From: Microbulbifer agarilyticus
GTDB taxonomy: Bacteria > Pseudomonadota > Gammaproteobacteria > Pseudomonadales > Cellvibrionaceae
Length of the DNA: 64,000 bases
Direction: 5' to 3'
Assembly: GCF_001999945.1 (NCBI RefSeq)
Contig: NZ_CP019650.1
Coordinates: 4,087,501-4,151,500 of the forward strand
The notes below the pieces were generated by a model, which saw only the letters and a list, made by a program, of their open reading frames with translations, was not told where the DNA came from and searched no databases. Positions 1 to 7,864 of the stretch are shown here, piece after piece. How positions within the stretch are numbered: the first letter of the stretch is position 1; the number at the start of each line of letters is the position of its first letter. A program made the translations under genes and the position numbers.

Positions 1-975
1 CACACGGATCGGCAGGCGGCCCTGTAGCTCCGGAATCAAATCCGATGGCTTGGACAGGTGGAAAGCACCAGACGCGATAAACAGAATATGGTCTGTTTTG
101 ATCATGCCGTATTTGGTGGTGACGGTGCAGCCTTCGATCAGCGGCAGCAGGTCGCGCTGCACACCTTCACGGGAGACATCGGCACCGCCGCTTTCCTGGC
201 GCTTGGCAACCTTGTCGATTTCATCGAGAAACACAATGCCATTCTGCTCGGCGGAGCGGATGGCTTTGGTTTTGATTTCTTCGTCATTAATCAGTTTGGC
301 CGCTTCATCGTCGGTCAGCTGCTTGAGCGCCTGCTTGACGGTGAGTTTACGCTTTTGGGTTTTGCCCTGGGACATATTGGAGAACATGCCCTGCAGTTGG
401 TTGGTCATTTCTTCCATGCCCGGAGGTGCCATGATTTCGACACCCATGGGGCTGGCGGAAACGTCGATTTCAATTTCCTTGTCGTCGAGTTCGCCTTCAC
501 GCAGCTTTTTGCGGAATACCTGGCGAGTGCCGGAATCTTTATCCAGCGGGTCGGTATTGCGTGCCGGCGGCAGCAGGGCGTCGAGCACCCGGTCTTCGGC
601 GGCGTCCATGGCCCGCTGTTTTACGCCTTCGGTGGCGCGCTCGCGCTCGAGCTTGATGGCCATTTCGACGAGGTCGCGGACGATGGATTCCACATCGCGG
701 CCGACGTAGCCCACTTCGGTAAATTTGGTTGCTTCGACTTTGATAAACGGCGCGCCAGCAAGTTTGGCGAGGCGGCGGGCAATTTCGGTTTTACCCACGC
801 CGGTGGGGCCGATCATCAAGATGTTTTTCGGGGTGATTTCCGCGCGCAGTTCTTCGTTGACCTGCATGCGGCGCCAGCGGTTGCGCAGCGCGATGGCCAC
901 TGCACGCTTGGCGTCGTTCTGGCCGACAATATGACGGTCGAGTTCGTGAACGATTTCTCTAGGGGTCATGGACAT
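1..975 (-). CDS. hslU: ATP-dependent protease ATPase subunit HslU (C-terminus outside window)
   Basis: HslU is the AAA+ unfoldase of the HslUV (ClpYQ) cytoplasmic protease; it unfolds substrates and feeds them to HslV. The first 325 codons are present and the gene runs off the left edge; the family is usually about 440 residues. The N-terminus [20 protein letters not shown] matches the family. The Walker A motif GPTGVGKTE lies near residues 56-64, and the Walker B motif FLDEIDKV near residue 250. The variable I-domain lies between them. The start is the ATG at 975; an in-frame ATG two codons later is also possible. It lies downstream of hslV on the same strand, but the usual short gap is widened to 215 bp by a 120-bp hairpin element. 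No frameshift is seen. Confidence 0.97.
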   Translation of the reverse strand, partial: MSMTPREIVHELDRHIVGQNDAKRAVAIALRNRWRRMQVNEELRAEITPKNILMIGPTGVGKTEIARRLAKLAGAPFIKVEATKFTEVGYVGRDVESIVRDLVEMAIKLERERATEGVKQRAMDAAEDRVLDALLPPARNTDPLDKDSGTRQVFRKKLREGELDDKEIEIDVSASPMGVEIMAPPGMEEMTNQLQGMFSNMSQGKTQKRKLTVKQALKQLTDDEAAKLINDEEIKTKAIRSAEQNGIVFLDEIDKVAKRQESGGADVSREGVQRDLLPLIEGCTVTTKYGMIKTDHILFIASGAFHLSKPSDLIPELQGRLPIRV

Positions 976-1035
976 GGTCTTTACTCGGATTCTTTTCGCT
1001 TCGTTCCAGCTTCTATGTGCTTTGAAGCTGGTGCG

Positions 1036-1154
1036 GTGGCGGCCGCGCACCGGGTAAAAGATTTCGAAATCGCTATAAATACATCCCTGTACGCTCCGGC
1101 GGCGACGTCCTGTCGCCGACGGTTTCGAAATCTTTTACCCGGCACCCGACCTTC
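1036..1154 (+). repeat. ~120-bp bipartite hairpin element, copy 1 (hslV-hslU gap)
   Basis: Left box GTGGCGG is at 1036-1042 and right box CCTTC at 1150-1154. The outer arms are 20 nt and perfectly complementary: CCGGGTAAAAGATTTCGAAA at 1050-1069 against 1123-1142. The inner hairpin is CGGCGAC (1100-1106), loop GTCCT, GTCGCCG (1112-1118). The central mini-hairpin is TACA-TCCC-TGTA (1080-1091), where other copies have CCCA-TCCC-TGGG; both sides of the stem changed together. It lies between two co-directional operon genes and no T-tract follows the stem, so it is not an ordinary intrinsic terminator. Confidence 0.85.
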
Positions 1155-1190
1155 AATTCATACCTGAATGCGTCGTTGCCAGTTTGGCGA

Positions 1191-1730
1191 TCAGTAACTC
1201 AGCTCTTCAATCGTGTTGTTGTGGTTCGTGTACACACAAATGTCGCCGGCAATTTTCAAACCCTGCTCGACGATAGTGCGCGCATCCAACTCAGTGTTAT
1301 CCAGCAGCGCACGCGCTGCGGACTGGGCGAAGGGGCCACCGGAGCCGATGGCGATCAGGTCGTCTTCCGGCTGGATGACGTCGCCGTTACCGGTGACGAT
1401 CAGGCTGGCGGTTTCGTCGGCTACGGCGAGCAGCGCTTCGAGGCGACGCAGGGCGCGGTCGGTGCGCCAGTCTTTGGCGAGTTCGACGGCGGCGCGGGTG
1501 AGCTGGCCGTTATGGGCCTGGAGCTTGGCTTCGAAGCGCTCGAAAAGGGTGAAGGCGTCGGCGGTGCCGCCGGCAAATCCGGCGATGACCTTGTCGTTGT
1601 ACAGGCGGCGCACTTTGCGGGCGTTACCTTTCATGATGGTGTTGCCCATGGAGACTTGTCCGTCACCACCGATAACGACTTTGCCGTTGCGACGGCAGGA
1701 GAGGATGGTTGTACCGCGATATTGTTCCAC
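1191..1730 (-). CDS. hslV: ATP-dependent protease proteolytic subunit HslV
   Basis: HslV is the proteasome-like peptidase partner of HslU; it forms a double hexamer with an N-terminal threonine nucleophile. The 179 residues match the family throughout ([64 protein letters not shown]). The predicted start is GTG at 1730 with an AGAGG-like ribosome site upstream. This gives a six-residue leader MEQYRG before the Thr-Thr that normally follows Met directly, so the leader must be removed to expose the catalytic threonine. Similar leaders are known in other gammaproteobacteria. It is probably co-transcribed with hslU. Confidence 0.97.
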   Translation of the reverse strand: MEQYRGTTILSCRRNGKVVIGGDGQVSMGNTIMKGNARKVRRLYNDKVIAGFAGGTADAFTLFERFEAKLQAHNGQLTRAAVELAKDWRTDRALRRLEALLAVADETASLIVTGNGDVIQPEDDLIAIGSGGPFAQSAARALLDNTELDARTIVEQGLKIAGDICVYTNHNNTIEELSY

Positions 1731-1829
1731 TGGTGCCTCTGCATTTTGGATTCAGAAGCACTAAGTGTGGTCGGGGAGGGGGGATTTCAATGTTGCCCGG
1801 TGAAAACCGGGCAGTCGGAAAGGATTTGT

Positions 1830-2396
1830 TTATCCCTGCGCCGGGCGCTTGAGCACCAGTGGCATCAGGCGATGCTCGGCGAGGACACTGCGGGCCTTGG
1901 CGACCTTGGAGCGATTGGTGTACGGGCCGACGAGGACCCGGTGCCAGGTGCCGCGGTTGTCGGTGGCGGATTCTACTTTGACGTCGAGGTTGGCGAGCAT
2001 CAGCTGGGCGCGCAGGCGCTCGGCTTCAGCTTTGTCGCGGAAACTGGCGGCCTGCAGGATATACACCAGGTCAGATTTAGACTCCGTCTTCACCGGTGAA
2101 TCTTCCGCGGGCTTGTCGCCGTCGCGCACTCGCACCTGCGGGTTTTTCGGCTCGGGGACTTTGACTTCGTTTTCTTCCAGCAGCTTGTAGAAGTCGAAGC
2201 GCGGCTTGGATTCACCCGGCGCAGGCTTGTCGGCAACGGGCTTTTCCGTGCGCTTGGCTGCCTGCAGCTGCCCGGTCTTGATATCGTTCAGCAAAAACAC
2301 AAACACCGCGAAGCCGCCGACAAAGTTGCCCAGTACAAACCAGACCCAGGCGGGTTTGCCGGAGGGTTGTGAGCGGCGGGTAGTACGGCGGGCCAT
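1830..2396 (-). CDS. SPOR-domain cell-division-type membrane protein
   Basis: This is a 188-residue single-pass inner-membrane protein. A basic N-terminus (MARRTTRRSQPSGKPAW) precedes a transmembrane segment at about residues 20-37, a charged Lys/Pro-rich linker, and a C-terminal SPOR domain (about residues 110-185; YILQAASFRDKAEAERLRAQL, then WHRVLVGPYTNRS). SPOR domains bind peptidoglycan stripped of stem peptides at division septa, so a role at the septum (FtsN-like) is likely but inferred. The start at 2396 was chosen because it gives the usual basic-TM-SPOR layout; a longer reading frame runs upstream into priA without family similarity. In Pseudomonas this gene lies between argS and hslV; argS is absent here. 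Confidence 0.85.
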   Translation of the reverse strand: MARRTTRRSQPSGKPAWVWFVLGNFVGGFAVFVFLLNDIKTGQLQAAKRTEKPVADKPAPGESKPRFDFYKLLEENEVKVPEPKNPQVRVRDGDKPAEDSPVKTESKSDLVYILQAASFRDKAEAERLRAQLMLANLDVKVESATDNRGTWHRVLVGPYTNRSKVAKARSVLAEHRLMPLVLKRPAQG

Positions 2397-2470
2397 CGTG
2401 TTCTCTCGATTCTTATGAATATCTAAAGGCGGGAAATTGTAACGCCTCAACACCGCGCTGTGTGCGGAAT

Positions 2471-4660
2471 TTAAGACAGCTCCTGCGCGTCCATGTCGAT
2501 CGCCCAGCGCAGCCGCCGGTTGCGATTGCCTTCCGCCCACTGGCTGAGCTGCGCCAGCAGTTTTTGCAGCAGGCCGCGTTTTTCGGCGGTGATCTGCAGG
2601 TAGAAGCGGAAGCGACCGGATTTGCGCTCGAGCAGTGCCGGTACCGGCCCCAGGTACTGCAGCTCCGGCGACGGCGGCGCCAGCGCTTGCAGGTAGTCGC
2701 GCGCGTTGGCGAGAAACTCTTCCGCCCAGCGCGGCTCCTCGCACTCGGCGCGCACCAGTGCCATGGCGCGCAGTGGCGGCAGTTGGGCGATCTTTCGCTC
2801 GTCCATCAGCTGGCGGGCAAAGGCGCCGTAGCCCTTGTTCAGCAGTAATTGCAGCAGCGGGTGCTCCGGGTAGCGGCTCTGCACCAGCACGTGTCCGAGC
2901 AGGTCGCCGCGGCCGGCGCGGCCGGCAACCTGCTCGAGCAGCTGGCCCATGCGCTCGGGGGCGCGGAAGTCGGCGCTGAACAGGCCACCGTCGGCGTCCT
3001 GGATCACCACCAGGGTGACCTTGGGAAGGTGGTGGCCCTTGGCCAGCATCTGGGTGCCGAGCAATAAACAGGGTTCGCCGTTGCGCGCCGGCTCTAACAG
3101 CTTGTCCAGCGCCTGCTTGCTGGCAGTGGTGTCGCGGTCGACACGAATCACCGGGAAATCCCGGAAGCTGTGGGTAAGGAAGTCTTCACTGCGCTCGGTG
3201 CCTGCACCCAGTGCATTCAGGTTGCGGCTGTGGCACTGCGGGCAGCTGTGCACTTCGCGCATGCGGTAGTCGCAGTGGTGGCAGCGCAGGTGGCGCTGGC
3301 GCCGGTGCAGGGTGAGCTTGGCGGAACAGTGCGGGCAGTCGGCAAGCCAACCGCAGTCGTCACAGGTCAGCGCCGGCGAGTAGCCGCGGCGGTTGATAAA
3401 CACCAGCGCCTGCTCACCGCGCGCGAGCGTCTCGCCGATATGCCTGAGCACCTGCGGCGCGAAGCCCTCCTGCAGCTGCTGGTGCAGGATCGGCACCACA
3501 CTGATTTGCGGTGGCTTGGCATTGCCCGCGCGGTGGCGCAGGCGCAGGTGCTGGTAGCGTCCGCTCAAGGCGTTGTGCAGGCTCTCCAGTGAGGGGGTGG
3601 CGGAGCCCAGCAGCACCGGTATATCGGCGTTTTTTGCCAGCACCAGCGACAGGTCGCGGGCGGAGTAGCGCACCCCGTCCTGCTGCTTGAAGGAGCCATC
3701 GTGCTCCTCGTCGATCAGGATGATGCCGAGGCGCGGCAGCGGGGTAAAAATTGCCGAGCGGGTGCCAATCACAATATCTGCCACGCCGCTGGCAGCGGAC
3801 AGCCAGGCGCGGGCGCGTTCGCCATCCGCGAGGCCAGAGTGCAGGGCGGCGATACGAAAATCCGGGAAGCGCGCGGCGATACGACGCAGGGTCTGCGGGG
3901 TCAGGCCGATCTCCGGCACCAGCAGCAGGGCCTGTTTGCCGTCGCGCAAGGCGCGCTCCATCAGGCGCAGGTAGACCTCGGTCTTGCCGCTGCCGGTGGT
4001 GCCCTCCAGCAGTGAGGCACTGAATCCGGTGGCGGGCACCGAATCGATCACATGGCGCTGTTCGTCATTCAATTCCGGGGCGGGGCGGGGCTCAACCTCC
4101 TCCAGCGGCGGCGGAGCGGTGGGCCCAGCCACCCAGTGCGCCAGGTTGCGCTCGATCAACGCCTTGCACACGCTGCTGTTGAGGCCGCGGGCGTTTAGCG
4201 CGGTGCGACTCTGGCGACCCGAGCTGAGCAGTAATTGCAGCAGGGCCTGCTGTTTCTTGGCGCGCGCCAGTGCGGTCTCTGGCAGGCCCTTGCCCTCGGT
4301 GGTCAGTTCCAGCCACTGCTCCGCCCAGTGGTCCGCCGGCTTACCCCGGCGCAGGGCGACCGGCAGAGCGGCGGCGTAGAGTTCGCCAATGGGCGCCTGG
4401 TAGTAATCGGCCGCCCACTGCAGGAAATGGCGGCTGCGTGCGTCAAAGATCGGCGTGGGGTCAATACAGGCGGTGGCGGGCTTAAGTTCGGCATGGGGCG
4501 AATCCCCGGCGACTTCCACCAGCACCGCCACCAGATCCCGCTTGCCAAACGGCACCTGAAAGCGCTGTCCGGGCTGCAGGTTCGCCGGGTTCAGGCCCGC
4601 GGGCGGCAGATAATCAAACAGGCGGCGCAGGGGTACCGGGATCGCCAGGCGCAATACCAC
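2471..4660 (-). CDS. priA: Primosomal protein N' (replication restart helicase PriA)
   Basis: PriA is a 3'-to-5' superfamily 2 helicase that recognises stalled forks and reloads DnaB. Visible are the N-terminal 3'-end-binding domain (VVLRLAIPVPLRRLFDYLPP), Walker A GTTGSGKTE, the DEEH box (IILIDEEHDGSFKQ), the zinc-binding cysteine region (CDDCGWLADCPHC and later CPQC), and helicase motifs near LLGTQMLAKGHHLP and QVAGRAGRG. The start is chosen as GTG at 4660: GGAAGG lies about 7 nt upstream and the resulting 729 residues begin exactly where other PriA proteins do. The frame extends 22 codons further to TTG 4726 without similarity. It is transcribed away from the regulator pair at 4982. Confidence 0.95.
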   Translation of the reverse strand: MVLRLAIPVPLRRLFDYLPPAGLNPANLQPGQRFQVPFGKRDLVAVLVEVAGDSPHAELKPATACIDPTPIFDARSRHFLQWAADYYQAPIGELYAAALPVALRRGKPADHWAEQWLELTTEGKGLPETALARAKKQQALLQLLLSSGRQSRTALNARGLNSSVCKALIERNLAHWVAGPTAPPPLEEVEPRPAPELNDEQRHVIDSVPATGFSASLLEGTTGSGKTEVYLRLMERALRDGKQALLLVPEIGLTPQTLRRIAARFPDFRIAALHSGLADGERARAWLSAASGVADIVIGTRSAIFTPLPRLGIILIDEEHDGSFKQQDGVRYSARDLSLVLAKNADIPVLLGSATPSLESLHNALSGRYQHLRLRHRAGNAKPPQISVVPILHQQLQEGFAPQVLRHIGETLARGEQALVFINRRGYSPALTCDDCGWLADCPHCSAKLTLHRRQRHLRCHHCDYRMREVHSCPQCHSRNLNALGAGTERSEDFLTHSFRDFPVIRVDRDTTASKQALDKLLEPARNGEPCLLLGTQMLAKGHHLPKVTLVVIQDADGGLFSADFRAPERMGQLLEQVAGRAGRGDLLGHVLVQSRYPEHPLLQLLLNKGYGAFARQLMDERKIAQLPPLRAMALVRAECEEPRWAEEFLANARDYLQALAPPSPELQYLGPVPALLERKSGRFRFYLQITAEKRGLLQKLLAQLSQWAEGNRNRRLRWAIDMDAQELS

Positions 4661-4900
4661 GCGGGTACCTTCCCGACTCAGACCCGATCCCTGCTGTGCC
4701 GTCTCCTGCACCGAATGCACCCCCAAACTGCCCCCAATCTCGTGTTTTGCCCAGTGAATTTTTGCAAGCGGGCTAGTTTACCGACTGTTGTCGGCGGTTA
4801 CAGCTGCCGTGTGCAATCTGCCGGGAAGAGCAATGTAAGTGGGTTTGGAAAGCAACAAGTGTCGCGAAAAGACACCCGACATGCGGTCAGGCCATTGCTA

Positions 4901-4946
4901 ACTCTATTTTTTAGAGTACTCTACATACAACTCTAAGATTTAGAGT
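4901..4946. promoter_or_regulatory. Operator-like array of ACTCTA/TAGAGT inverted repeats
   Basis: Within 46 bp are five half-sites: ACTCTA (4901-4906), TAGAGT (4912-4917), ACTCTA (4918-4923), ACTCTAA (4930-4936) and TTTAGAGT (4939-4946). They form two spaced palindromes plus the perfect 12-bp palindrome TAGAGTACTCTA. The array ends 35 bp before the membrane protein/winged-helix regulator pair, so autoregulation by that regulator is the simplest reading. The rest of the 321-bp gap between priA and this pair shows nothing else I can name. Confidence 0.6.
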
Positions 4947-4981
4947 CCACACAAAAACAGTATCGACAGGGAACCGTGATC

Positions 4982-5587
4982 ATGACCGACGTAAGCAAAC
5001 TGCAGAGCGACCTGGACTATGTCAGCAACGCCATCCGCGACGATGGCAGTGCCGGGGGTATACCCGCGCTGTACTTTTTATGGGGCACACTGATCGCCGT
5101 GGGCTTTAGCCTGCCGGACTTCGCCCCGCACATCGCCGGCGTTTACTGGCTGGTGGTCGGGATTGGTGGCGGCCTGTTCAGCTGGTGGCTGGGTGCCCGC
5201 CAGAGCCGCCGCGATGGCATCAACAATGCCCAGCTGGCACAGCGCTATGGGCTGCACTGGTGCCTGGTGGGCGCGGCCTTCTTGTTGTGTTTTCTGCCGC
5301 TGATGCTAGGGCGGGTAACGCCAGAAATGGGGGGCGCCAACTTTTTGCTGGTCACCGGTATTGCCTATGGCCTGGCAGGCGTGCACCTCGAGCGCCCGCT
5401 GCTGTGGTGCGGCATCCTGATGTTGGGAGCCTACGGTATCCTCGTCACCTTGCTGCCTCCTTATATATGGAGCATTACCGGCATTGCGGTGGGCCTGTCC
5501 CTGTACTGGGCAGGATTCTGCCGCCGCGCGGCGATCCAAGCGAGCAACACTCAATCGAGCAACAGCCAATCGAGCAAGACGCAATGA
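4982..5587 (+). CDS. Multi-pass membrane protein paired with a winged-helix regulator
   Basis: This is a 201-residue integral membrane protein of unknown function. After a short soluble N-terminus (MTDVSKLQSDLDYVSNAIRD) there are about six hydrophobic segments between residues 25 and 185, then a Ser/Gln/Asn-rich tail. ATG 4982 is chosen over GTG 4976 because the AGGGA at 4968-4972 is then 9 nt away rather than 3. Its stop overlaps the start of the next gene (ATGA), implying translational coupling. Such pairs of a small membrane protein and a HTH_34-type regulator are common, but I know of no established function. Expression is probably controlled through the ACTCTA palindromes just upstream. 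Confidence 0.7.
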   Translation: MTDVSKLQSDLDYVSNAIRDDGSAGGIPALYFLWGTLIAVGFSLPDFAPHIAGVYWLVVGIGGGLFSWWLGARQSRRDGINNAQLAQRYGLHWCLVGAAFLLCFLPLMLGRVTPEMGGANFLLVTGIAYGLAGVHLERPLLWCGILMLGAYGILVTLLPPYIWSITGIAVGLSLYWAGFCRRAAIQASNTQSSNSQSSKTQ

Positions 5588-5898
5588 AGGCACTGACCGG
5601 GCTGGACCCATTACTGGAACACCGCCTGCGTCTGGGCGCCTGTGTGCTGCTGGCCAAGGATGGCGAACTGACCTTTGCCCGCCTCAAGGCCCAGCTGCAG
5701 GCCACCGACGGCAACCTGGGCGCGCAATTGCGTAAGCTGGAGGAGCAGGGTTATCTGGCAAGCCGCAAGGATTTCGTCGAGCGCAAGCCGACCACCTGGT
5801 ATCGGCTGAGTACAGAGGGCCGGGCCGCACTGGAGGCGCACATGGCCTCACTGCGGTCCCTGATTGATGCCGCCGGTATCGATCAGGCAGGACGCTGA
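5584..5898 (+). CDS. Small winged-helix transcriptional regulator (HTH_34/MarR-like)
   Basis: This 104-residue single-domain protein consists of a winged helix. The helix region FARLKAQLQATDGNLGAQLRKLEEQGYL and the wing (FVERKPTTWYRLSTEGRAALEAH) match the HTH_34 (PF13601) group of PadR/MarR-like regulators. The start is ATG 5584, overlapping the upstream stop codon by 4 bp; the longer frame beginning at 5185 is a shadow of the membrane protein gene. Coupling with the membrane protein and the palindrome array at 4901-4946 suggest autoregulation of the two-gene operon. Its ligand is unknown. Confidence 0.8.
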   Translation: MKALTGLDPLLEHRLRLGACVLLAKDGELTFARLKAQLQATDGNLGAQLRKLEEQGYLASRKDFVERKPTTWYRLSTEGRAALEAHMASLRSLIDAAGIDQAGR

Positions 5899-5918
5899 TT
5901 ATTGGACCGTCTTTACTC

Positions 5919-5946
5919 TTGAATCGCCGGGCTAATCTGATAGTAT
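5919..5946 (+). promoter_or_regulatory. Probable sigma-70 promoter of rpmE
   Basis: A TTGAAT -35 box (5919-5924) is separated by 16 bp from a TAGTAT -10 box (5941-5946). Transcription would start near 5953, leaving a leader of about 95 nt before rpmE. Matches are visual only. Confidence 0.45.
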
Positions 5947-6047
5947 GCGCCGACTTTTTAAACAGCCCGGGGATTTCTCCCCTACACCAATGACGATTCC
6001 GTGCTCAGCGACAAATGACTGGGTGGCGGTGTCGAAAAGAGGCCATC

Positions 6048-6260
6048 ATGAAGACCGATATCCACCCGAACTACGCCGAAATTACCGCAACTTGCTCCTG
6101 TGGCAACACCTTCAAAATGGGTTCCACCCTGGGCAAGGACATCCAGCTCGACGTTTGCTCCAACTGCCACCCGTTCTACACCGGCAAGCAGAAGCAGGCG
6201 AGCACTGGCGGCCGCGTAGATCGCTTCAAGAAGCGTTTCGGCAGCCGCATCTCCAAGTAA
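6048..6260 (+). CDS. rpmE: 50S ribosomal protein L31
   Basis: L31 binds the central protuberance of the large ribosomal subunit and bridges to the small subunit. The 70 residues match the zinc-binding (C+) type: [20 protein letters not shown], then SNCHPFY, with cysteines at about 16, 18 and 37 and a basic C-terminus. ATG 6048 is preceded by AAAGAGG; an in-frame upstream ATG at 6015 is rejected because L31 starts at MKTDIHP. An intrinsic terminator follows at 6316-6353. Being a C+ type, it may be the zinc-replete form, with a C- paralogue elsewhere (inference). Confidence 0.97.
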   Translation: MKTDIHPNYAEITATCSCGNTFKMGSTLGKDIQLDVCSNCHPFYTGKQKQASTGGRVDRFKKRFGSRISK

Positions 6261-6277
6261 GAGAAAGCGCTACCGAA

Positions 6278-7120
6278 ATGTGCACCGGGAAGACTCGCTC
6301 TATCCCGGTTGCGACAAAAAAGACGCCCAGGGCTTTCCTCGGCGTCTTTTTTTGTGCCTGTCTGTTAGTAGTCACCACCCTGCTAGCGAACGCGGCTCGC
6401 GCAGACTGCGTGCTGGGAAGCGCCGACGAGGTAGTGGGCCTCAAACAGGTGGTCGATGGCGACACCCTGCGCCTGAGTGACGGCCGCCGGGTGCGGCTGA
6501 TCGGCGTAAACACACCGGAGTTGGCCCACCGCAAGCGCCCGGCACAGCCCCTGGCCAAAGAGGCCAAGGATTTCACCGAGCGCTTTCTCGCCGGTGGCGA
6601 TCTGGAGCTGGTCTACGACCGCGACCGTCGCGATAAACACGGCCGGGTGTTGGCACACGTGTATAACCACCGCGGTGACAGCCTGGAATCCGCGCTGCTA
6701 TCGGCAGGGTTGGCATTCCATATTGCCGTTGCACCAAACTTATCCCTCTCGGAGTGTCTCGCTAGCCGTGAACAGGTGGCCCGCCAGAAACACCGCGGCG
6801 TCTGGTCACCGGATTTATGGCCTGTGCTACAGGCTGCTCAGGTCAGCCCCGGGGATGGCGGGTTCGTTCTGTTGCGCGGCACAGTGAAGAAGGTGCATCG
6901 CAACCGATTTATCTGGCTGGATTTGGATGGCCCGGTGGCACTGCGCGTGGACCCGCGCAGCGCGCCAACGCTGCGGCAGAAGAAACACTGGCGCGGTGAC
7001 CAAATTCTGGTGCGTGGCTGGCTGGTAGACCGCGGGGCAAAATACGCACGCAAAAACCCAAAGCACAAGCGCTGGTTTATCGCCGTCGACGCCGCCGAAA
7101 CCATCGACTTTATCCAGTAA
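6278..7120 (+). CDS. Secreted thermonuclease (SNase-like) family protein
   Basis: This 280-residue protein has an N-terminal hydrophobic stretch ending in an Ala-rich signal-peptidase site (FLGVFFCACLLVVTTLLANA, then ARA), followed by a staphylococcal-nuclease-like domain (about residues 50-180; VVDGDTLRLSDGRRVRLIGV, NTPEL, then YDRDRRDKHGRVLAHVY and KHRGVW). These include the Asp, Arg and Glu positions typical of calcium-dependent SNases. A second domain of about 90 residues resembles the OB-fold extensions of such proteins. ATG 6278 is the most plausible start, which places the rpmE terminator hairpin (6316-6353) inside codons 13-26. Predicted to act outside the cytoplasm; substrate not established. 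Confidence 0.8.
   Translation: MCTGKTRSIPVATKKTPRAFLGVFFCACLLVVTTLLANAARADCVLGSADEVVGLKQVVDGDTLRLSDGRRVRLIGVNTPELAHRKRPAQPLAKEAKDFTERFLAGGDLELVYDRDRRDKHGRVLAHVYNHRGDSLESALLSAGLAFHIAVAPNLSLSECLASREQVARQKHRGVWSPDLWPVLQAAQVSPGDGGFVLLRGTVKKVHRNRFIWLDLDGPVALRVDPRSAPTLRQKKHWRGDQILVRGWLVDRGAKYARKNPKHKRWFIAVDAAETIDFIQ
6316..6353 (+). terminator. Intrinsic terminator of rpmE, inside the next gene's 5' end
   Basis: Stem GACGCC (6322-6327) pairs with GGCGTC (6341-6346). It is extended by an A6/T6 stretch and followed by seven T residues. It encodes part of the signal peptide of the nuclease gene. Confidence 0.8.
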
Positions 7121-7128
7121 GTCACGCT

Positions 7129-7752
7129 TTATGCGGCGGCCTCCAGCCGATCATCCGCATCACCGTGTCGCAGCTGCCAGCGGCTATCACGCCAGATGTG
7201 TAGGGAAGTCCGCAGCATAATCGCCGCCATGGTGAGCCCCAGCACCCGGTCAGGCCACGCACTACCCAACAGTACAACCAAGCCCGCGGCGACAATTACA
7301 CAGATGTTGGCCAGTAAATCATTGCGCGAACATAACCAGCTGGCCCGCAGATTGATATCGTCACTACGGTAGCGGTGCAGCAATATCAGGCAGGTACTAT
7401 TCACCAGTAACGCCAGCACGCTGATAGCAGACATAACACCAGCCTGCGGCAATGTATTCAGCAACGTAAAGCGCAATGCTTCCGCCACCAACACCAGAGC
7501 CAGAAAAAAATGCAGTATGGCGTGCACGGCAGCGGCCTTCGCTTTCATCTGCACACCGCGTCCAACCGCATACAAACTGAGCCCGTACACAGCGGCATCT
7601 GCAAACATATCCAGAGAATCCGCCAGCAGTGCCGTGGAATAAAACCACCAGCCGGCGGCGGCTTCGATAAAGAACATGGCGGCGTTAAGAATGCAGGCCC
7701 AAGTGAGAATACGAAACTGCGCTTTTTCTGTCGGCGTGTAGCAGGCGGCCAT
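7129..7752 (-). CDS. Small cation diffusion facilitator (CDF)-type transporter
   Basis: This 207-residue membrane protein has about six transmembrane segments. It carries the CDF-like motif LLADSLDMFADAAVYG near residue 42 and SRNDLLANICVIVAAG near residue 145. These Asp/Asn positions correspond to the metal site in helices 2 and 5, although the second motif has Asn-Asp where many family members have His-x-x-x-Asp. The C-terminal cytoplasmic metal-sensing domain of large CDF proteins is missing; this short form is a recognised subgroup. It probably exports a divalent metal; which metal cannot be told. It converges with the nuclease gene, 8 bp away. Confidence 0.75.
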   Translation of the reverse strand: MAACYTPTEKAQFRILTWACILNAAMFFIEAAAGWWFYSTALLADSLDMFADAAVYGLSLYAVGRGVQMKAKAAAVHAILHFFLALVLVAEALRFTLLNTLPQAGVMSAISVLALLVNSTCLILLHRYRSDDINLRASWLCSRNDLLANICVIVAAGLVVLLGSAWPDRVLGLTMAAIMLRTSLHIWRDSRWQLRHGDADDRLEAAA

Positions 7753-7785
7753 AAGTGACGACCATCGTTCGAGAAATGAAAAGGG

Positions 7786-7818
7786 GATGACGCACGGTGC
7801 GAATCACCGTGCGTCATC
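7786..7818 (-). terminator. Terminator-like hairpin downstream of the phoX-like gene
   Basis: A 14-bp perfect stem, GATGACGCACGGTG (7786-7799) with CACCGTGCGTCATC (7805-7818), lies 47 bp beyond the phoX-like stop. Reading the minus strand, it is followed by CCCCTTTTC, a weak T-tract. Confidence 0.6.
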
Positions 7819-7864
7819 AGCTGCGGTTATTGCTGGCAATAATCCGTTTTACCCACGCCAGGAT

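Noticed and set aside
58..1167. 369-codon plus-strand open frame
   Set aside because: It is antisense to hslU and the first hairpin element; its composition mirrors the HslU codons and it has no ribosome site or family motif.
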